Assembly: GCF_001854185.1 (NCBI RefSeq)
Contig: NZ_CP017603.1
Span: 1,488,001 to 1,552,000 of the forward strand
DNA: 64,000 nucleotides
Origin: Clostridium formicaceticum
GTDB taxonomy: Bacteria; Bacillota; Clostridia; Peptostreptococcales; Natronincolaceae
Reading direction: 5' to 3'
Each line of letters opens with the position of its first letter. Within the stretch, counting starts at the first letter, position 1. Below, piece after piece: positions 43,831 to 52,809 of this stretch. The position numbers and the translations under genes were made by a program. The notes beneath the pieces are model-generated. The model had not been told where the DNA came from, ran no database searches, and saw only the letters and a list, made by a program, of their open reading frames with translations.

Positions 43831-45012
43831 GTGAAAAAGTGGCTTTCAATTTTATTAGTTATGTTGTTGGTGGTATCATTAGGCTTAACAGGCTGTAGCA
43901 GCCAAGCACCAGCAGATACATCAGCGCCTGAAGGGGAGGAATCTTCAGAAGACGTTATTAAGATTGGTATTTTTGAACCAATCACTGGTGCGAATGCTGC
44001 CGGTGGTGCATTGGAAGTAGAAGGTGTTAGATTAGCAAATGAGCTATATCCAGAGGTATTAGGCAAAAAAGTAGAGCTTGTTATTGCCGATAATAAGTCT
44101 GATGTTGTTGAAGCAGCCAGTGCAGCAGCTAGACTTGTGGAAAGAGATAAGGTTACAGCGATTATAGGAAGCTGGGGTAGTGGTTATTCTATAGCCGCTG
44201 GAGATATTGTTAGAGATGCTGAAATACCAGCGGTTGCTGCATCTGCTACAAATCCTTTGGTTACACAAGGAAATGATTACTACTTCAGAGTGTGTTTTAT
44301 CGATCCATTCCAGGGAACTGTTATGGCCAACTATGCCTTTAACAATCTTGGTGCTAAGAAGGCGGCGATTATGCAAGAGGTTTCTAATGACTATGCTGTT
44401 GGTTTGGCCAAGTTCTTTACAGACTCCTTTGTAGAGTTAACTGGAGATGAACAGGCAATTGTTGAAGTGGTTAATTACAATACTGGAGATCAAGATTTTT
44501 CTTCACAATTATTAAACATTGCTGCTAAAAATCCAGAGGTAATTTTTGCTCCTGGTAACTTTACTGAATCTGCGCTAGTGATTCAGCAGGCAAGACAATT
44601 AGGCATTGATATTCCGATTATTGGTGGAGATACCTGGGAAACACCAGAATTTATTGACATCGGCCAAGAGCATGTGGAAGGTGCTGTATTCTCAACCTTC
44701 TTTACATCTGAAACGCCGATTACAAAAGAATCAGAGGTTTTCTTAGATGCTTATAGAACCAAGTATGGTAAAGAACCTGCTGCTGTTACAGCATTGGGTT
44801 ATGATGCTTACATATTAATTCTTGATGCGATTGAAAGAGCTGGAACAACAGATCCAGTGAAAATAAGAGAAGAGATTGCTAAAACAACAGGTTTTGAAGG
44901 AGCTGCTGGTGTAATCACCTTAGATGCAAATGGTGATGCTGTAAAGAGCGCTGTTATCAAAACTGTAAAAAATGGTGAATTTGTATACTTAGATACGATA
45001 GAGCCTTATTAG
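43831..45012 (+). CDS. livJ: Branched-chain amino acid ABC transporter, substrate-binding lipoprotein
   Basis: A protein of 393 residues from the GTG at 43831 (AAAGGGGG seven bases upstream). It has a lipoprotein signal, KKWLSILLVMLLVVSLGLTGC, with the lipobox LTGC. The mature part is a type I periplasmic-binding fold: IKIGIFEPITGANAAGG, VAASATNPL, and ALGYDAYILILDAIE. It captures leucine, isoleucine, valine or a related amide outside the membrane for LivHMGF. A stem-loop downstream separates it from livH, which fits its need for higher expression. Confidence 0.92.
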   Translation: MKKWLSILLVMLLVVSLGLTGCSSQAPADTSAPEGEESSEDVIKIGIFEPITGANAAGGALEVEGVRLANELYPEVLGKKVELVIADNKSDVVEAASAAARLVERDKVTAIIGSWGSGYSIAAGDIVRDAEIPAVAASATNPLVTQGNDYYFRVCFIDPFQGTVMANYAFNNLGAKKAAIMQEVSNDYAVGLAKFFTDSFVELTGDEQAIVEVVNYNTGDQDFSSQLLNIAAKNPEVIFAPGNFTESALVIQQARQLGIDIPIIGGDTWETPEFIDIGQEHVEGAVFSTFFTSETPITKESEVFLDAYRTKYGKEPAAVTALGYDAYILILDAIERAGTTDPVKIREEIAKTTGFEGAAGVITLDANGDAVKSAVIKTVKNGEFVYLDTIEPY

Positions 45013-45028
45013 AAAGATGACTTTAAGT

Positions 45029-45062
45029 ACTACGCTTCCCTCCTGTAGGAGGGAAGCGTAGT
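45029..45062. promoter_or_regulatory. Intercistronic stem-loop between livJ and livH
   Basis: CTACGCTTCCCTCC pairs perfectly with GGAGGGAAGCGTAG around a 4-base loop, with one more A-T pair outside. There is no T-tract, so it is probably a partial attenuator or an mRNA 3' stabiliser. Confidence 0.7.
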
Positions 45063-45122
45063 TATGTGATATACCAAATGGAAAAATTAGTATATAAATT
45101 CTAATGAGGTGGTGGACATAGA

Positions 45123-46025
45123 ATGTTTGAGATGAGTTTTGATCAGTTTATGCAGTACTTGACCAACGGGATATCACTGGGGAGTTTATACGCACTTATT
45201 GCTATTGGTTACACTATGGTTTATGGTATTCTTCGACTTATTAACTTTGCCCATGGTGAGATTTTTATGATGTCCTTGTATTTTGCTTTTTATGGCGTTA
45301 GTGTCTTTAATATGCCCTGGTATCTATCCTTTTTGGTGGCAATTATTATGACAGCAGCGTTGGGGATGATGGTGGAAAGAGCCGCCTATAAGCCTTTAAG
45401 GGATTCACCGAGGATCACTATTATGGTTTCTGCTATTGGTGCTTCCTTCTTCATTCAAAATCTTGCCATCGTTATTTTTGGTGGTAGACCAAAGGCTTTT
45501 CCGAATGTAAAGTTATTAACAGATGTAATGAAAATTGGTACAGTTTCTTTTCAAAGGTTAACACTAATTATCCCTGTTGTAACCATTATTCTTCTATATA
45601 GTTTATTATTTCTAGTGCATAAAACCAAAACAGGCATGGCAATGCGGGCTGTGTCGAAGGATCATGAGACCGCTAGGTTGATGGGCATCGATGTCAACAG
45701 AATTATCACTATTACCTTTGGTATCGGCTCTATTTTGGCGGCTATTGGAGGGATTATGTGGGGAGCAAAATTCCCTCAGATTCAGCCAGCAATGGGGGTA
45801 ATGCCAGGATTAAAATGTTTTGTTGCTGCCGTTGTAGGAGGGATTGGTAACATTACTGGAGCGGTGATAGGAGGATTTATCCTTGGTGTAGGGGAAATTA
45901 TGCTGATTGCATTTTTGCCAAACTTGACGGGTTATCGTGATGCTTTTGCCTTTGTACTATTGATTATTATCTTGCTATTTAAACCAACGGGCATCATGGG
46001 AGAAAAAATATCGGAGAAGGTGTAG
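45123..46025 (+). CDS. livH: Branched-chain amino acid ABC transporter permease LivH
   Basis: A 300-residue permease with about eight membrane helices. Family marks are NGISLGSLYALIAIGYTMVYG and INFAHGEIFM at the N-terminus and the cytoplasmic loop AMRAVSKDHETARLMGIDVNR that contacts the ATPases. GAGGTGG lies upstream of the ATG. It forms the channel with LivM. Confidence 0.95.
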   Translation: MFEMSFDQFMQYLTNGISLGSLYALIAIGYTMVYGILRLINFAHGEIFMMSLYFAFYGVSVFNMPWYLSFLVAIIMTAALGMMVERAAYKPLRDSPRITIMVSAIGASFFIQNLAIVIFGGRPKAFPNVKLLTDVMKIGTVSFQRLTLIIPVVTIILLYSLLFLVHKTKTGMAMRAVSKDHETARLMGIDVNRIITITFGIGSILAAIGGIMWGAKFPQIQPAMGVMPGLKCFVAAVVGGIGNITGAVIGGFILGVGEIMLIAFLPNLTGYRDAFAFVLLIIILLFKPTGIMGEKISEKV

Positions 46026-46028
46026 ACT

Positions 46029-47084
46029 ATGAAAAAGAGAAATGTAATTTTAACCATCTTATCTATCGTTTTGTTAGTACTATTTCTAGGGTATGCCAGT
46101 AAAAACTTTGATTCCTATAAAGTAAGAATTCTAAATCTATGTGCAATTTATGTGGTGCTAGGCCTCAGTATGAATTTAATCAATGGCTTCACCGGTTTGT
46201 TTTCTTTAGGACATGCTGGTTTTATGGCGGTGGGGGCTTATACAACAGCTTTGTTGACAATGACACCGGAAAGTAAAGAAATGACTTTTTTTCTAGAGCC
46301 TATTATTTCTCCACTGGCAGAGATAACGCTACCTTTTTTCATAGCCTTGCTGTTGGGAGGAATGTTGTCGGCCTTAGTAGCCTTTTTGATTGGTGCACCT
46401 ACATTGAGGTTAAAAGGAGACTACTTAGCGATTGCAACCTTAGGTTTTTCAGAGATTATTCGTATCATTTTTACCAATACCCAAACCATCACCAATGGCT
46501 CTTTGGGATTGAAATCCATACCGAACACAACCAATCTTTGGTGGAGCTTTGGTACAATGCTCTTCACAGTGATGGTCATGGTTTCGTTAATTAACAGCAG
46601 CTATGGAAAAGCTTTTAAGGCGATTCGAGAAGATGAAATTGCTGCTGAAAGCATGGGCATTAATTTGTTTAAACATAAGGTGATGTCTTTTGTCATCGGT
46701 GCTTTTTTTGCTGGAATTGGAGGTGGATTATTAGGGAACCTATTAGGCACCATCAACCCTATGATGTTCCGCTTCGTCTTAACTTTCAATGTATTGCTGA
46801 TTATTGTTTTAGGTGGTATGGGAAGTATCACGGGAACAGTGATTTCTGCTTTTATTGTAACCGCGGGATTAGAATATTTGAGATTTTTAGATGAATCCAT
46901 CAACCTTGGTTTCGTTAAACTAGAAGGGATTGCTGGGCTTAGAATGGTAGTTTTTTCTGCCTTATTGATGATTGTAGTTATTTTCTTTAGAAACGGTTTA
47001 ATGGGTACCAATGAATTTAGCTGGGATAATTTTTTTAACTTCTTTCAAAGAAGGCCCTTTAGCAAGAAGGGGGTAGGACAATAA
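46029..47084 (+). CDS. livM: Branched-chain amino acid ABC transporter permease LivM
   Basis: A 351-residue permease. Marks: NLINGFTGLFSLGHAGFMAVG, GDYLAIATLGFSEIIRI and the ATPase-contact loop AFKAIREDEIAAESMGINL. It begins three bases after livH and ends with a one-base overlap with livG, typical of tight liv operons. The C-terminal tail after NGLMGTNEF is basic and cytoplasmic. Confidence 0.95.
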   Translation: MKKRNVILTILSIVLLVLFLGYASKNFDSYKVRILNLCAIYVVLGLSMNLINGFTGLFSLGHAGFMAVGAYTTALLTMTPESKEMTFFLEPIISPLAEITLPFFIALLLGGMLSALVAFLIGAPTLRLKGDYLAIATLGFSEIIRIIFTNTQTITNGSLGLKSIPNTTNLWWSFGTMLFTVMVMVSLINSSYGKAFKAIREDEIAAESMGINLFKHKVMSFVIGAFFAGIGGGLLGNLLGTINPMMFRFVLTFNVLLIIVLGGMGSITGTVISAFIVTAGLEYLRFLDESINLGFVKLEGIAGLRMVVFSALLMIVVIFFRNGLMGTNEFSWDNFFNFFQRRPFSKKGVGQ

Positions 47085-47887
47085 TGACAATGTTAAAAAC
47101 AGATCATATCACAATGCGATTTGGAGGATTAACTGCTGTAAAAGAGCTTAACCTTCAGATTCATCAAGGAGAAATTATTGCACTAATTGGACCGAATGGG
47201 GCAGGAAAGACAACTGCCTTCAATATGATTACAGGCGTTTACAAACCGACAGAGGGTAAAATTATTTTTGGTGATGGAGAAATTACAGGATTGAAGCCCC
47301 ATGAAATTACAAAGAGGGGAATGGCTAGAACCTTTCAAAATATTCGTTTGTTTAAGGAACTGAGTGTATTGGACAATGTATTTATTGCTAACCATCTACA
47401 CTTAAAATCCAATTTATTTCAATCCATCGGTGGTAAGATGTACCCTGACTTTTTAGGCAAAATTTGGGAGCCTAAATATAAGAAGGAAGAAAAAGAAATC
47501 TTAGAAAAATCCCACATGCTGTTGGAGAAGGTAGGACTAATAGATTTAAGATACGAAAAGGCCAATAGTTTGCCCTATGGTGTTCAAAGAAAATTGGAAA
47601 TTGCTAGAGCTTTGGCTACAGATCCTAAGCTGCTACTGTTGGATGAACCTGCCGCAGGTATGAATCCGAAGGAAACCAATGATTTAACAGATTTTATTAG
47701 ACAAATTCGAGAGGAGTTTGACCTAACAATCTTCTTGATTGAACATCATATGCAGGTGGTTATGGATATATCCAATAGAATTTACGTTTTAGATTATGGT
47801 GTTACGATTGCAGAGGGCAGCCCCTATGAGATTCAAAACAATGAGAGAGTAATTCAAGCCTATCTGGGGGTGAGTGAAGATGCTTAA
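47084..47887 (+). CDS. livG: Branched-chain amino acid ABC transporter ATPase LivG
   Basis: A 267-residue ABC ATPase: Walker A GPNGAGKTT, the LivG-type signature LPYGVQRKLEIARAL in place of LSGGQ, Walker B LLLLDEPAAGMNPKE and the switch histidine in IEHHMQVV. It overlaps livM by one base and livF by eight bases. It powers transport together with LivF. Confidence 0.95.
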   Translation: MTMLKTDHITMRFGGLTAVKELNLQIHQGEIIALIGPNGAGKTTAFNMITGVYKPTEGKIIFGDGEITGLKPHEITKRGMARTFQNIRLFKELSVLDNVFIANHLHLKSNLFQSIGGKMYPDFLGKIWEPKYKKEEKEILEKSHMLLEKVGLIDLRYEKANSLPYGVQRKLEIARALATDPKLLLLDEPAAGMNPKETNDLTDFIRQIREEFDLTIFLIEHHMQVVMDISNRIYVLDYGVTIAEGSPYEIQNNERVIQAYLGVSEDA

Positions 47888-48596
47888 AATAGAAGATTTG
47901 AAGGTTTCTTATGGTGGTATTCAAGCCCTAAAGGGGATTAACTTAGAGGTACAAGAGGGAAAAATTGTTGCCTTAATCGGTGCCAATGGTGCCGGTAAAA
48001 GTACAACCCTTCGTTCTATTGTAGGTTTGATTAAGCCGGAGTCAGGAAGGATTACTTATCATGGGGAGGATTTATCTAAAATACAAACCAAAGACATGGT
48101 AAGAAAGGGGATCACCCTTGTACCTGAGGGTAGAAGAGTTTTTCCAGACTTGACGGTATTGGAAAATATAAAAATCGGTGCTTTTTATAGAAATGATGAA
48201 AAGAATATTAAAGAAGACATAGAGTGGGTCTATTCTCTATTCCCACGATTAAAAGAAAGAACATGGCAGCTGGCAGGAACACTGTCTGGTGGTGAACAGC
48301 AGATGCTGGCAGTAGGAAGAGCCCTGATGTCAAGACCAAAGCTTTTGATGATGGATGAACCTTCATTGGGATTAGCACCCTTGATTGTAAAGGAAATTTT
48401 CAATATTATTGAAGAAATTCATAAGCAAGGGGTGACAATTCTTCTGATAGAGCAAAATGCCAACGTATCCTTAAAAATCGCTCATCAAGCTTATGTTATG
48501 GAGACAGGAACAATCACCCTTGAAGGTACAGGCAAGGAATTGTTAACCAATGAAGAAGTAAAAAAGGCATACCTCGGGGAAAGTGTACATGGATAA
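47880..48596 (+). CDS. livF: Branched-chain amino acid ABC transporter ATPase LivF
   Basis: A protein of 238 residues from the ATG at 47880, behind GGGGGTGAG inside the end of livG; a GTG two codons earlier is less likely. Walker A GANGAGKST, signature LSGGEQQMLAVGRAL, Walker B LLMMDEPSLGLAP. The EGRRVFPDLTVLENI segment is typical of LivF. It is the last gene of the operon and a terminator follows. Confidence 0.95.
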   Translation: MLKIEDLKVSYGGIQALKGINLEVQEGKIVALIGANGAGKSTTLRSIVGLIKPESGRITYHGEDLSKIQTKDMVRKGITLVPEGRRVFPDLTVLENIKIGAFYRNDEKNIKEDIEWVYSLFPRLKERTWQLAGTLSGGEQQMLAVGRALMSRPKLLMMDEPSLGLAPLIVKEIFNIIEEIHKQGVTILLIEQNANVSLKIAHQAYVMETGTITLEGTGKELLTNEEVKKAYLGESVHG

Positions 48597-48609
48597 TAAG
48601 AAGGATAAA

Positions 48610-48643
48610 GAAACCTTTAGGATTTAATCCTAAAGGTTTCTTA
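48610..48643. terminator. Terminator of the liv operon
   Basis: GAAACCTTTAGGATT and AATCCTAAAGGTTTC form a near-perfect 15-bp palindrome with a tiny loop, followed by TT. It lies between converging genes and may act both ways. Confidence 0.8.
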
Positions 48644-48657
48644 GTGTAGACTTGTGA

Positions 48658-49509
48658 TTATGACTGAGAATGAATTCTACCATTGATGTAATTCTCAATT
48701 GCAGCATCATAAGCCCTTTGTACTTTATAAATCGTTGCATTCCTTATAGAATCATAAGGCTTACCATCTACAGAGGTAATGGGCAAGACCTTCGGAGAAG
48801 TTCCAGTCATAAATAAACCGTCAGCTTCCCTTAAAAAAGTTAAAGAAATGGGGGTCTCCACTACGGAGAACTTCAAACTTTTACATAAATCAATAATGCG
48901 GTTTCTTGTAACCCCCTTTAGTACCTTTGCCGCTGGAGCGGTATAAAGAATATCTTCCTTGACCAAAAAGATATTGGAGCGACTGCCTTCTGTGATCTGC
49001 TGATGTTGATCTACTAGAATAGCTTCATAGGCGTCAGCTGCCTTCAGCGCCTCCTGTACCTGTTGACGAAAACTCTTTAAAATAACTTTGGCATTAGGAT
49101 TTTCTCTTTCTCCTTGGTACAGTATAGCTGCTATGCCTTTTTCGTATTGTTGATGGCTAGGATAATTACTTTCAATAAAGAATAAAAATATATTTGGATA
49201 AGCTTCTTTGAGATTGTTGACAATAAGTTTTAAATTGTAGTGATAACACTTGTTGATTTCTACTAATTGATGAATTTGCTGTGTTATACTTTTCTTATCT
49301 ATGGAAAAATCAAAGCCTAATAAATGGAAGGATTGATTCAACCGTTCTAAATGCTCCTCTAAAAAGAGGGGAATACCGTGAATGATACGAATGACTTCAT
49401 AGACTGAAGTGGTTTTTGTGATTTCATGGGGATCAAATGCCTCAGCAGGAGCAATTTTCCCATTAATTAAAAAGTAGTCTTTGTGCATTTCTTTGTGACT
49501 TCCCTTCAT
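48658..49509 (-). CDS. Class IV aminotransferase (branched-chain or D-amino acid type)
   Basis: A protein of 283 residues from the ATG at 49509, which has GGAGGTG seven bases upstream; a GTG at 49584 would add 25 residues but overlaps the promoter of the next gene. The PLP fold is seen in YFLINGKIAPAEAFD, KTTSVYEVIRI, ILVDQHQQITEGSRSNIF and GVTRNRIIDL. IlvE, D-alanine aminotransferase and aminodeoxychorismate lyase share this fold. Its position right after the liv operon favours branched-chain amino acids, but the sequence alone does not settle it. Confidence 0.8.
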   Translation of the reverse strand: MKGSHKEMHKDYFLINGKIAPAEAFDPHEITKTTSVYEVIRIIHGIPLFLEEHLERLNQSFHLLGFDFSIDKKSITQQIHQLVEINKCYHYNLKLIVNNLKEAYPNIFLFFIESNYPSHQQYEKGIAAILYQGERENPNAKVILKSFRQQVQEALKAADAYEAILVDQHQQITEGSRSNIFLVKEDILYTAPAAKVLKGVTRNRIIDLCKSLKFSVVETPISLTFLREADGLFMTGTSPKVLPITSVDGKPYDSIRNATIYKVQRAYDAAIENYINGRIHSQS

Positions 49510-49576
49510 TTTTACACCTCCATCTGCTAAGATTATTTTACCACCCATTAAATCAAGTGGGAAGAAAAATTTATTA

Positions 49577-49606
49577 TTGCTCACCCCTACCCATAGGGGG
49601 TATAAT
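49577..49606 (+). promoter_or_regulatory. Promoter with CsoR-like operator
   Basis: TTGCTC at 49577-49582 and TATAAT at 49601-49606, 18 bases apart. Between them CCCCTA and TAGGGG (49584-49589 and 49594-49599) form an inverted repeat with a 4-base centre. G/C-tract repeats of this type are bound by CsoR/CstR/FrmR-family repressors, and its place between the two boxes suits repression. Confidence 0.5.
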
Positions 49607-49628
49607 ATTTGTAAGGAGAGTGATAAAA

Positions 49629-50105
49629 GTGGCCAATCTAATCTTATATGCTACTGCCTTTGGTTTTTTAGGTGTATCCTATGTGAAAGATCGAAAAAAA
49701 ACGAAAATGGCACTAAAAAAGGCTTGGAAAGCCTTTGAAAATATTTTGCCACAATTTTTAGGTATTATTATTGTTGTAGGGCTTTTGTTATCGATATTAA
49801 ACCCTGAAGTGATTGCTAGGATCTTAGGGGGTCAGTCAGGCTGGTTTGGCGTGGTAATTTCCTCTGTGGTGGGGGCGATTACACTAATGCCTCCCTTTGT
49901 AGCCTTCCCCACAGCTGCATTATTATTGGAAAATGGTGCAGGGCTTATGCAAATGGCAGCCTTCGTATCTTCCTTGATGATGGTAGGGGTAGTAACGGCC
50001 CCCATAGAGATGCAATATCTAGGAAAAAAATTAACCCTGTGGAGAAATGTTTTAGCGTTTATTTTTTCTTTTCTTGTAGCTTATGTCATGGGAAGGGTGG
50101 TATAG
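49629..50105 (+). CDS. Permease half protein, ArsP_1/DUF318-like (N-terminal half)
   Basis: A protein of 158 residues from the GTG at 49629 (AAGGAG ten bases upstream). It has four or five membrane helices and the family-like motif TLMPPFVAFPTAALLLENGAG. Full-length relatives of the YraQ/ArsP_1 permease family have two such halves in one chain; here the second half is the next gene, one base later. The family moves unknown, possibly metal- or arsenic-related, substrates. The CsoR-like operator upstream hints at control by a metal or by reactive sulfur. Confidence 0.72.
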   Translation: MANLILYATAFGFLGVSYVKDRKKTKMALKKAWKAFENILPQFLGIIIVVGLLLSILNPEVIARILGGQSGWFGVVISSVVGAITLMPPFVAFPTAALLLENGAGLMQMAAFVSSLMMVGVVTAPIEMQYLGKKLTLWRNVLAFIFSFLVAYVMGRVV

Positions 50106-50106
50106 G

Positions 50107-50649
50107 ATGAAAAAAATGTTGAAGCGATATAGATTTTTCTTTGCGATGTTTAGTGTATTGGCGCTGGTTACTCTTACACATAGAAGTATTGGGGTAAAGG
50201 CCATAGGCATAGCGACCTTCAGCTTTAAAGAAATGGCGATGATTGTACCGCCAGTATTTCTTTTGCTAGGATTACTAGACGTATGGGTACCTAAGGAGCT
50301 GATGATTAAATACATGGGGGAGGATTCTGGCATCAAGGGAACTGCATTGGCTTTTTTAATGGGATCAGCAGCAGCAGGACCGCTTTATGCAGCTTTTCCA
50401 GCTGTACTGATCCTGATAAAAAAAGGGGCTGGCTTTAAAAATATTTTGGTTTTCATTGGAGCATGGTCCACCACAAAAATTCCTACCTTATTATTTGAAA
50501 TATCTGCTCTAGGCAAAGATTTTGCTTTAACAAGATTGATGATAAATATCCCTGGAATCATTATTATGGCTCATTTGCTAAATTATTTTGTGGCTTCCAG
50601 AGAAAAAGAAAATATTTATGAAAATGTCAAGAAACTTGAAAAAGCCTAA
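50107..50649 (+). CDS. Permease half protein, ArsP_1/DUF318-like (C-terminal half)
   Basis: A protein of 180 residues from the ATG at 50107, right after the stop of the first half. The repeated motif appears as GSAAAGPLYAAFPAVLILIK, matching the first half's PPFVAFPTAALLL and pointing to an internal duplication. About five membrane helices. The two halves presumably pair in the membrane. The gene ends before the flagellar operon promoter. Confidence 0.72.
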   Translation: MKKMLKRYRFFFAMFSVLALVTLTHRSIGVKAIGIATFSFKEMAMIVPPVFLLLGLLDVWVPKELMIKYMGEDSGIKGTALAFLMGSAAAGPLYAAFPAVLILIKKGAGFKNILVFIGAWSTTKIPTLLFEISALGKDFALTRLMINIPGIIIMAHLLNYFVASREKENIYENVKKLEKA

Positions 50650-50656
50650 AAAAAGT

Positions 50657-50684
50657 TAAACTTTCTCTGTGAACGAACCGATAA
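50657..50684 (+). promoter_or_regulatory. Sigma-28-like promoter of the flaG-fliD-fliS operon
   Basis: TAAACTTT at 50657-50664, a 12-base gap, then ACCGATAA at 50677-50684. This is one mismatch from GCCGATAA and one from TAAAGTTT, and it lies about 45 bases before the flaG start. Confidence 0.7.
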
Positions 50685-50725
50685 TAAGTTATAGAGAAAT
50701 ATGTTAAAAACAGGAGGGAGCCTAG

Positions 50726-51088
50726 GTGAGATTAGAAGGGATGCAGAACATTCAAGTAAATCCTGGCGTAAAAAGTGTAGGTGAGCAAGGAAGCTATCAA
50801 CCTATCAAAAACAACGGTGTTGAAATAAAACATCAGGAAAATGTAAAAGAAAAGGACAGATATACTGAGGAACAACTGGTGAAGGCGGTAAAGAAAGCTA
50901 ATGAAAGCTTTGAAGCTTTTGACAGAAGATTAGAAATCACCATACATGAGGCAACAAAGCAAGTGATGGTGAAAGTAATCAATTCTTCTAATGACGAGGT
51001 TATTAGGGAAGTGCCTCCAGAAAAAATATTAGACTTTGTGGCTTATATGATGGAGGTAGCAGGTTTGATTGTAGATAAAAAAGTATAG
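50726..51088 (+). CDS. flaG: Flagellar protein FlaG
   Basis: A 120-residue protein with a GTG start behind AGGAGGG. The N-terminal half is polar. The C-terminal half RRLEITIHEATKQVMVKVINS, then REVPPEKILDFVAYMMEVAGLIVD is the FlaG domain. FlaG affects filament length and is usually next to fliD, as here. It is the first gene of the sigma-28-like transcript. Confidence 0.92.
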   Translation: MRLEGMQNIQVNPGVKSVGEQGSYQPIKNNGVEIKHQENVKEKDRYTEEQLVKAVKKANESFEAFDRRLEITIHEATKQVMVKVINSSNDEVIREVPPEKILDFVAYMMEVAGLIVDKKV

Positions 51089-51127
51089 AAGGTAGCCAAA
51101 AGAAGGGATGAGGAAGGAAGTGGGATC

Positions 51128-52792
51128 ATGAGAATTGGGGGAATTGCCTCCGGCATGGATACGGAACAAATGGTTCAAAGCCTAATGAAGGCAGAGAGAT
51201 TAAGAATTGACAGATTTTTTCAGCAGGAGCAGCGCTTAAAGTGGCGACAGGAAGCCTATAACAATATCAATAGAAGTATGGCAAACTTTATTTTGGATTC
51301 ACGAAAAGCTTTTGGATTAACTACTGTTTCTAACACAGGCACGATGCTAAACAGGAGTGCTGAAAGTTTTAATTGGGTAAAAAAAGCTACCTCTAATGAC
51401 GAAAGTATTGTGAAGGCTACTGCTAATGCCAATGCGATGGCAGGAACTCATAAAATAGAGGTGAAGCAGCTGGCGGATGTAGCTAGTGCCACTAGTAAGA
51501 ACCTCAAAGAAGAGAATTTTGATGGTAAAATGCTTGTAGATGGGGAAGGAAAATTTAATTTTAATAAAAGGGAGTTAATACTGAGTACTGGTGCAGCTGA
51601 GGGGCGATCCATAAAGGTAGAAATTGGATCAGATACAAATATCAAAACAATGGATGACTTTGTAAAGTTTTTAAATACAGCTACATCAAAAGAAGAAGGA
51701 AAAGAAGACGTTAGTCTAGGCATGAGGGCTGCCTATGATAAAAGCTTAGGTAGATTGATGCTTACTACGAAAGAAACTGGTGATAATCAGTATATAAAAA
51801 TAAAGGATACTACAGGAGATAATTTAAATTTTGCAGAAGTAGCATTTGATGCGGAACAGATTGATGGCGAAGGAAATCTAAAGATTAAAGGAGAGGATGC
51901 TAAAATCCTCTTTAACGGTCAAGAAGTAAAAAAATCTACCAATAACTTCTCTATCTTCGGTATTAACCTACAGCTTCAAGCAGAGCAGGCAGAGAATGCT
52001 GAGCCTATTACCATCCGTGTAGAAGCAGATACAGACAGTATCTTTGATAAAGTAAAATCTTTTGTCGATGAATATAATAAAATCATAGACATGATTAATG
52101 GGCAATTGGGAGAAAAGTATTATAGAGACTTTGCACCTCTTACTGATGAACAAAAAGAAGCTATGTCAGAAAAAGACATTGAACTTTGGGAGGAGAAGGC
52201 AAAGAGTGGACTGCTCCGAAATGATAGTACCTTGACCCGAACACTACAGACGATGCGAAGTAATTTATATGAAAGAGTAGAGAATGTTACTGGTAGCTAT
52301 AACAACATCACACAGTTAGGTATTACAACAGGTGCTTACCAAGATGGGGGCAAGCTAGTGATTGATGAACAAAAACTGCGAAATGCTATCAATGATGACC
52401 CGGAGGGGGTAGTTAATCTACTATTTAAAACTCCAGATGCAAGTATAACAAATGACAAAGAAAAAATGAAAAATACAGGCTTGGTGCAAAGAATTTATGA
52501 TGGTATGACCGATGGCATAAAGGAAGTAATAAGGCAGTCTGGTCCAGGTGAAGATGCTGCACTACTAAGAAATGTTCGATCCAATATTCTAATTGATTTT
52601 GTAACAGCAGGATCACAAAGTGTGCTGGATAAGGATCTTAGTAATATTAATTCTAGAATCGCTAGGGAAGAGATGCTTTTAGCAAAAAGAGAAGATCGCT
52701 ATTGGCAGCAATTCACAGCCATGGAGAAAGCCTTATCACAAATGAATCAGCAGAGTGCGTGGCTGATGTCACAGTTGGGTCAGCAATACTAA
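51128..52792 (+). CDS. fliD: Flagellar hook-associated protein 2 (filament cap)
   Basis: A 554-residue protein with a FliD N-terminal domain (RIGGIASGMDTEQMVQSLMK, WRQEAYNNIN) and C-terminal domain (LRNDSTLTRTLQTMRSNLY, TQLGITTGAYQDGGKLVID, and a closing coiled coil). It caps the filament and helps flagellin subunits fold at the tip. It is exported without a cleaved signal. It lies 39 bases after flaG. Confidence 0.95.
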   Translation: MRIGGIASGMDTEQMVQSLMKAERLRIDRFFQQEQRLKWRQEAYNNINRSMANFILDSRKAFGLTTVSNTGTMLNRSAESFNWVKKATSNDESIVKATANANAMAGTHKIEVKQLADVASATSKNLKEENFDGKMLVDGEGKFNFNKRELILSTGAAEGRSIKVEIGSDTNIKTMDDFVKFLNTATSKEEGKEDVSLGMRAAYDKSLGRLMLTTKETGDNQYIKIKDTTGDNLNFAEVAFDAEQIDGEGNLKIKGEDAKILFNGQEVKKSTNNFSIFGINLQLQAEQAENAEPITIRVEADTDSIFDKVKSFVDEYNKIIDMINGQLGEKYYRDFAPLTDEQKEAMSEKDIELWEEKAKSGLLRNDSTLTRTLQTMRSNLYERVENVTGSYNNITQLGITTGAYQDGGKLVIDEQKLRNAINDDPEGVVNLLFKTPDASITNDKEKMKNTGLVQRIYDGMTDGIKEVIRQSGPGEDAALLRNVRSNILIDFVTAGSQSVLDKDLSNINSRIAREEMLLAKREDRYWQQFTAMEKALSQMNQQSAWLMSQLGQQY

Positions 52793-52809
52793 TAGGGGGA
52801 AGATAAGCA

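Noticed and set aside
48658-49584. A longer start (GTG at 49584) for the class IV aminotransferase
   Set aside because: The extra 25 residues fit no family pattern and overlap the operator of the next operon. The ATG at 49509 has a much better ribosome site.
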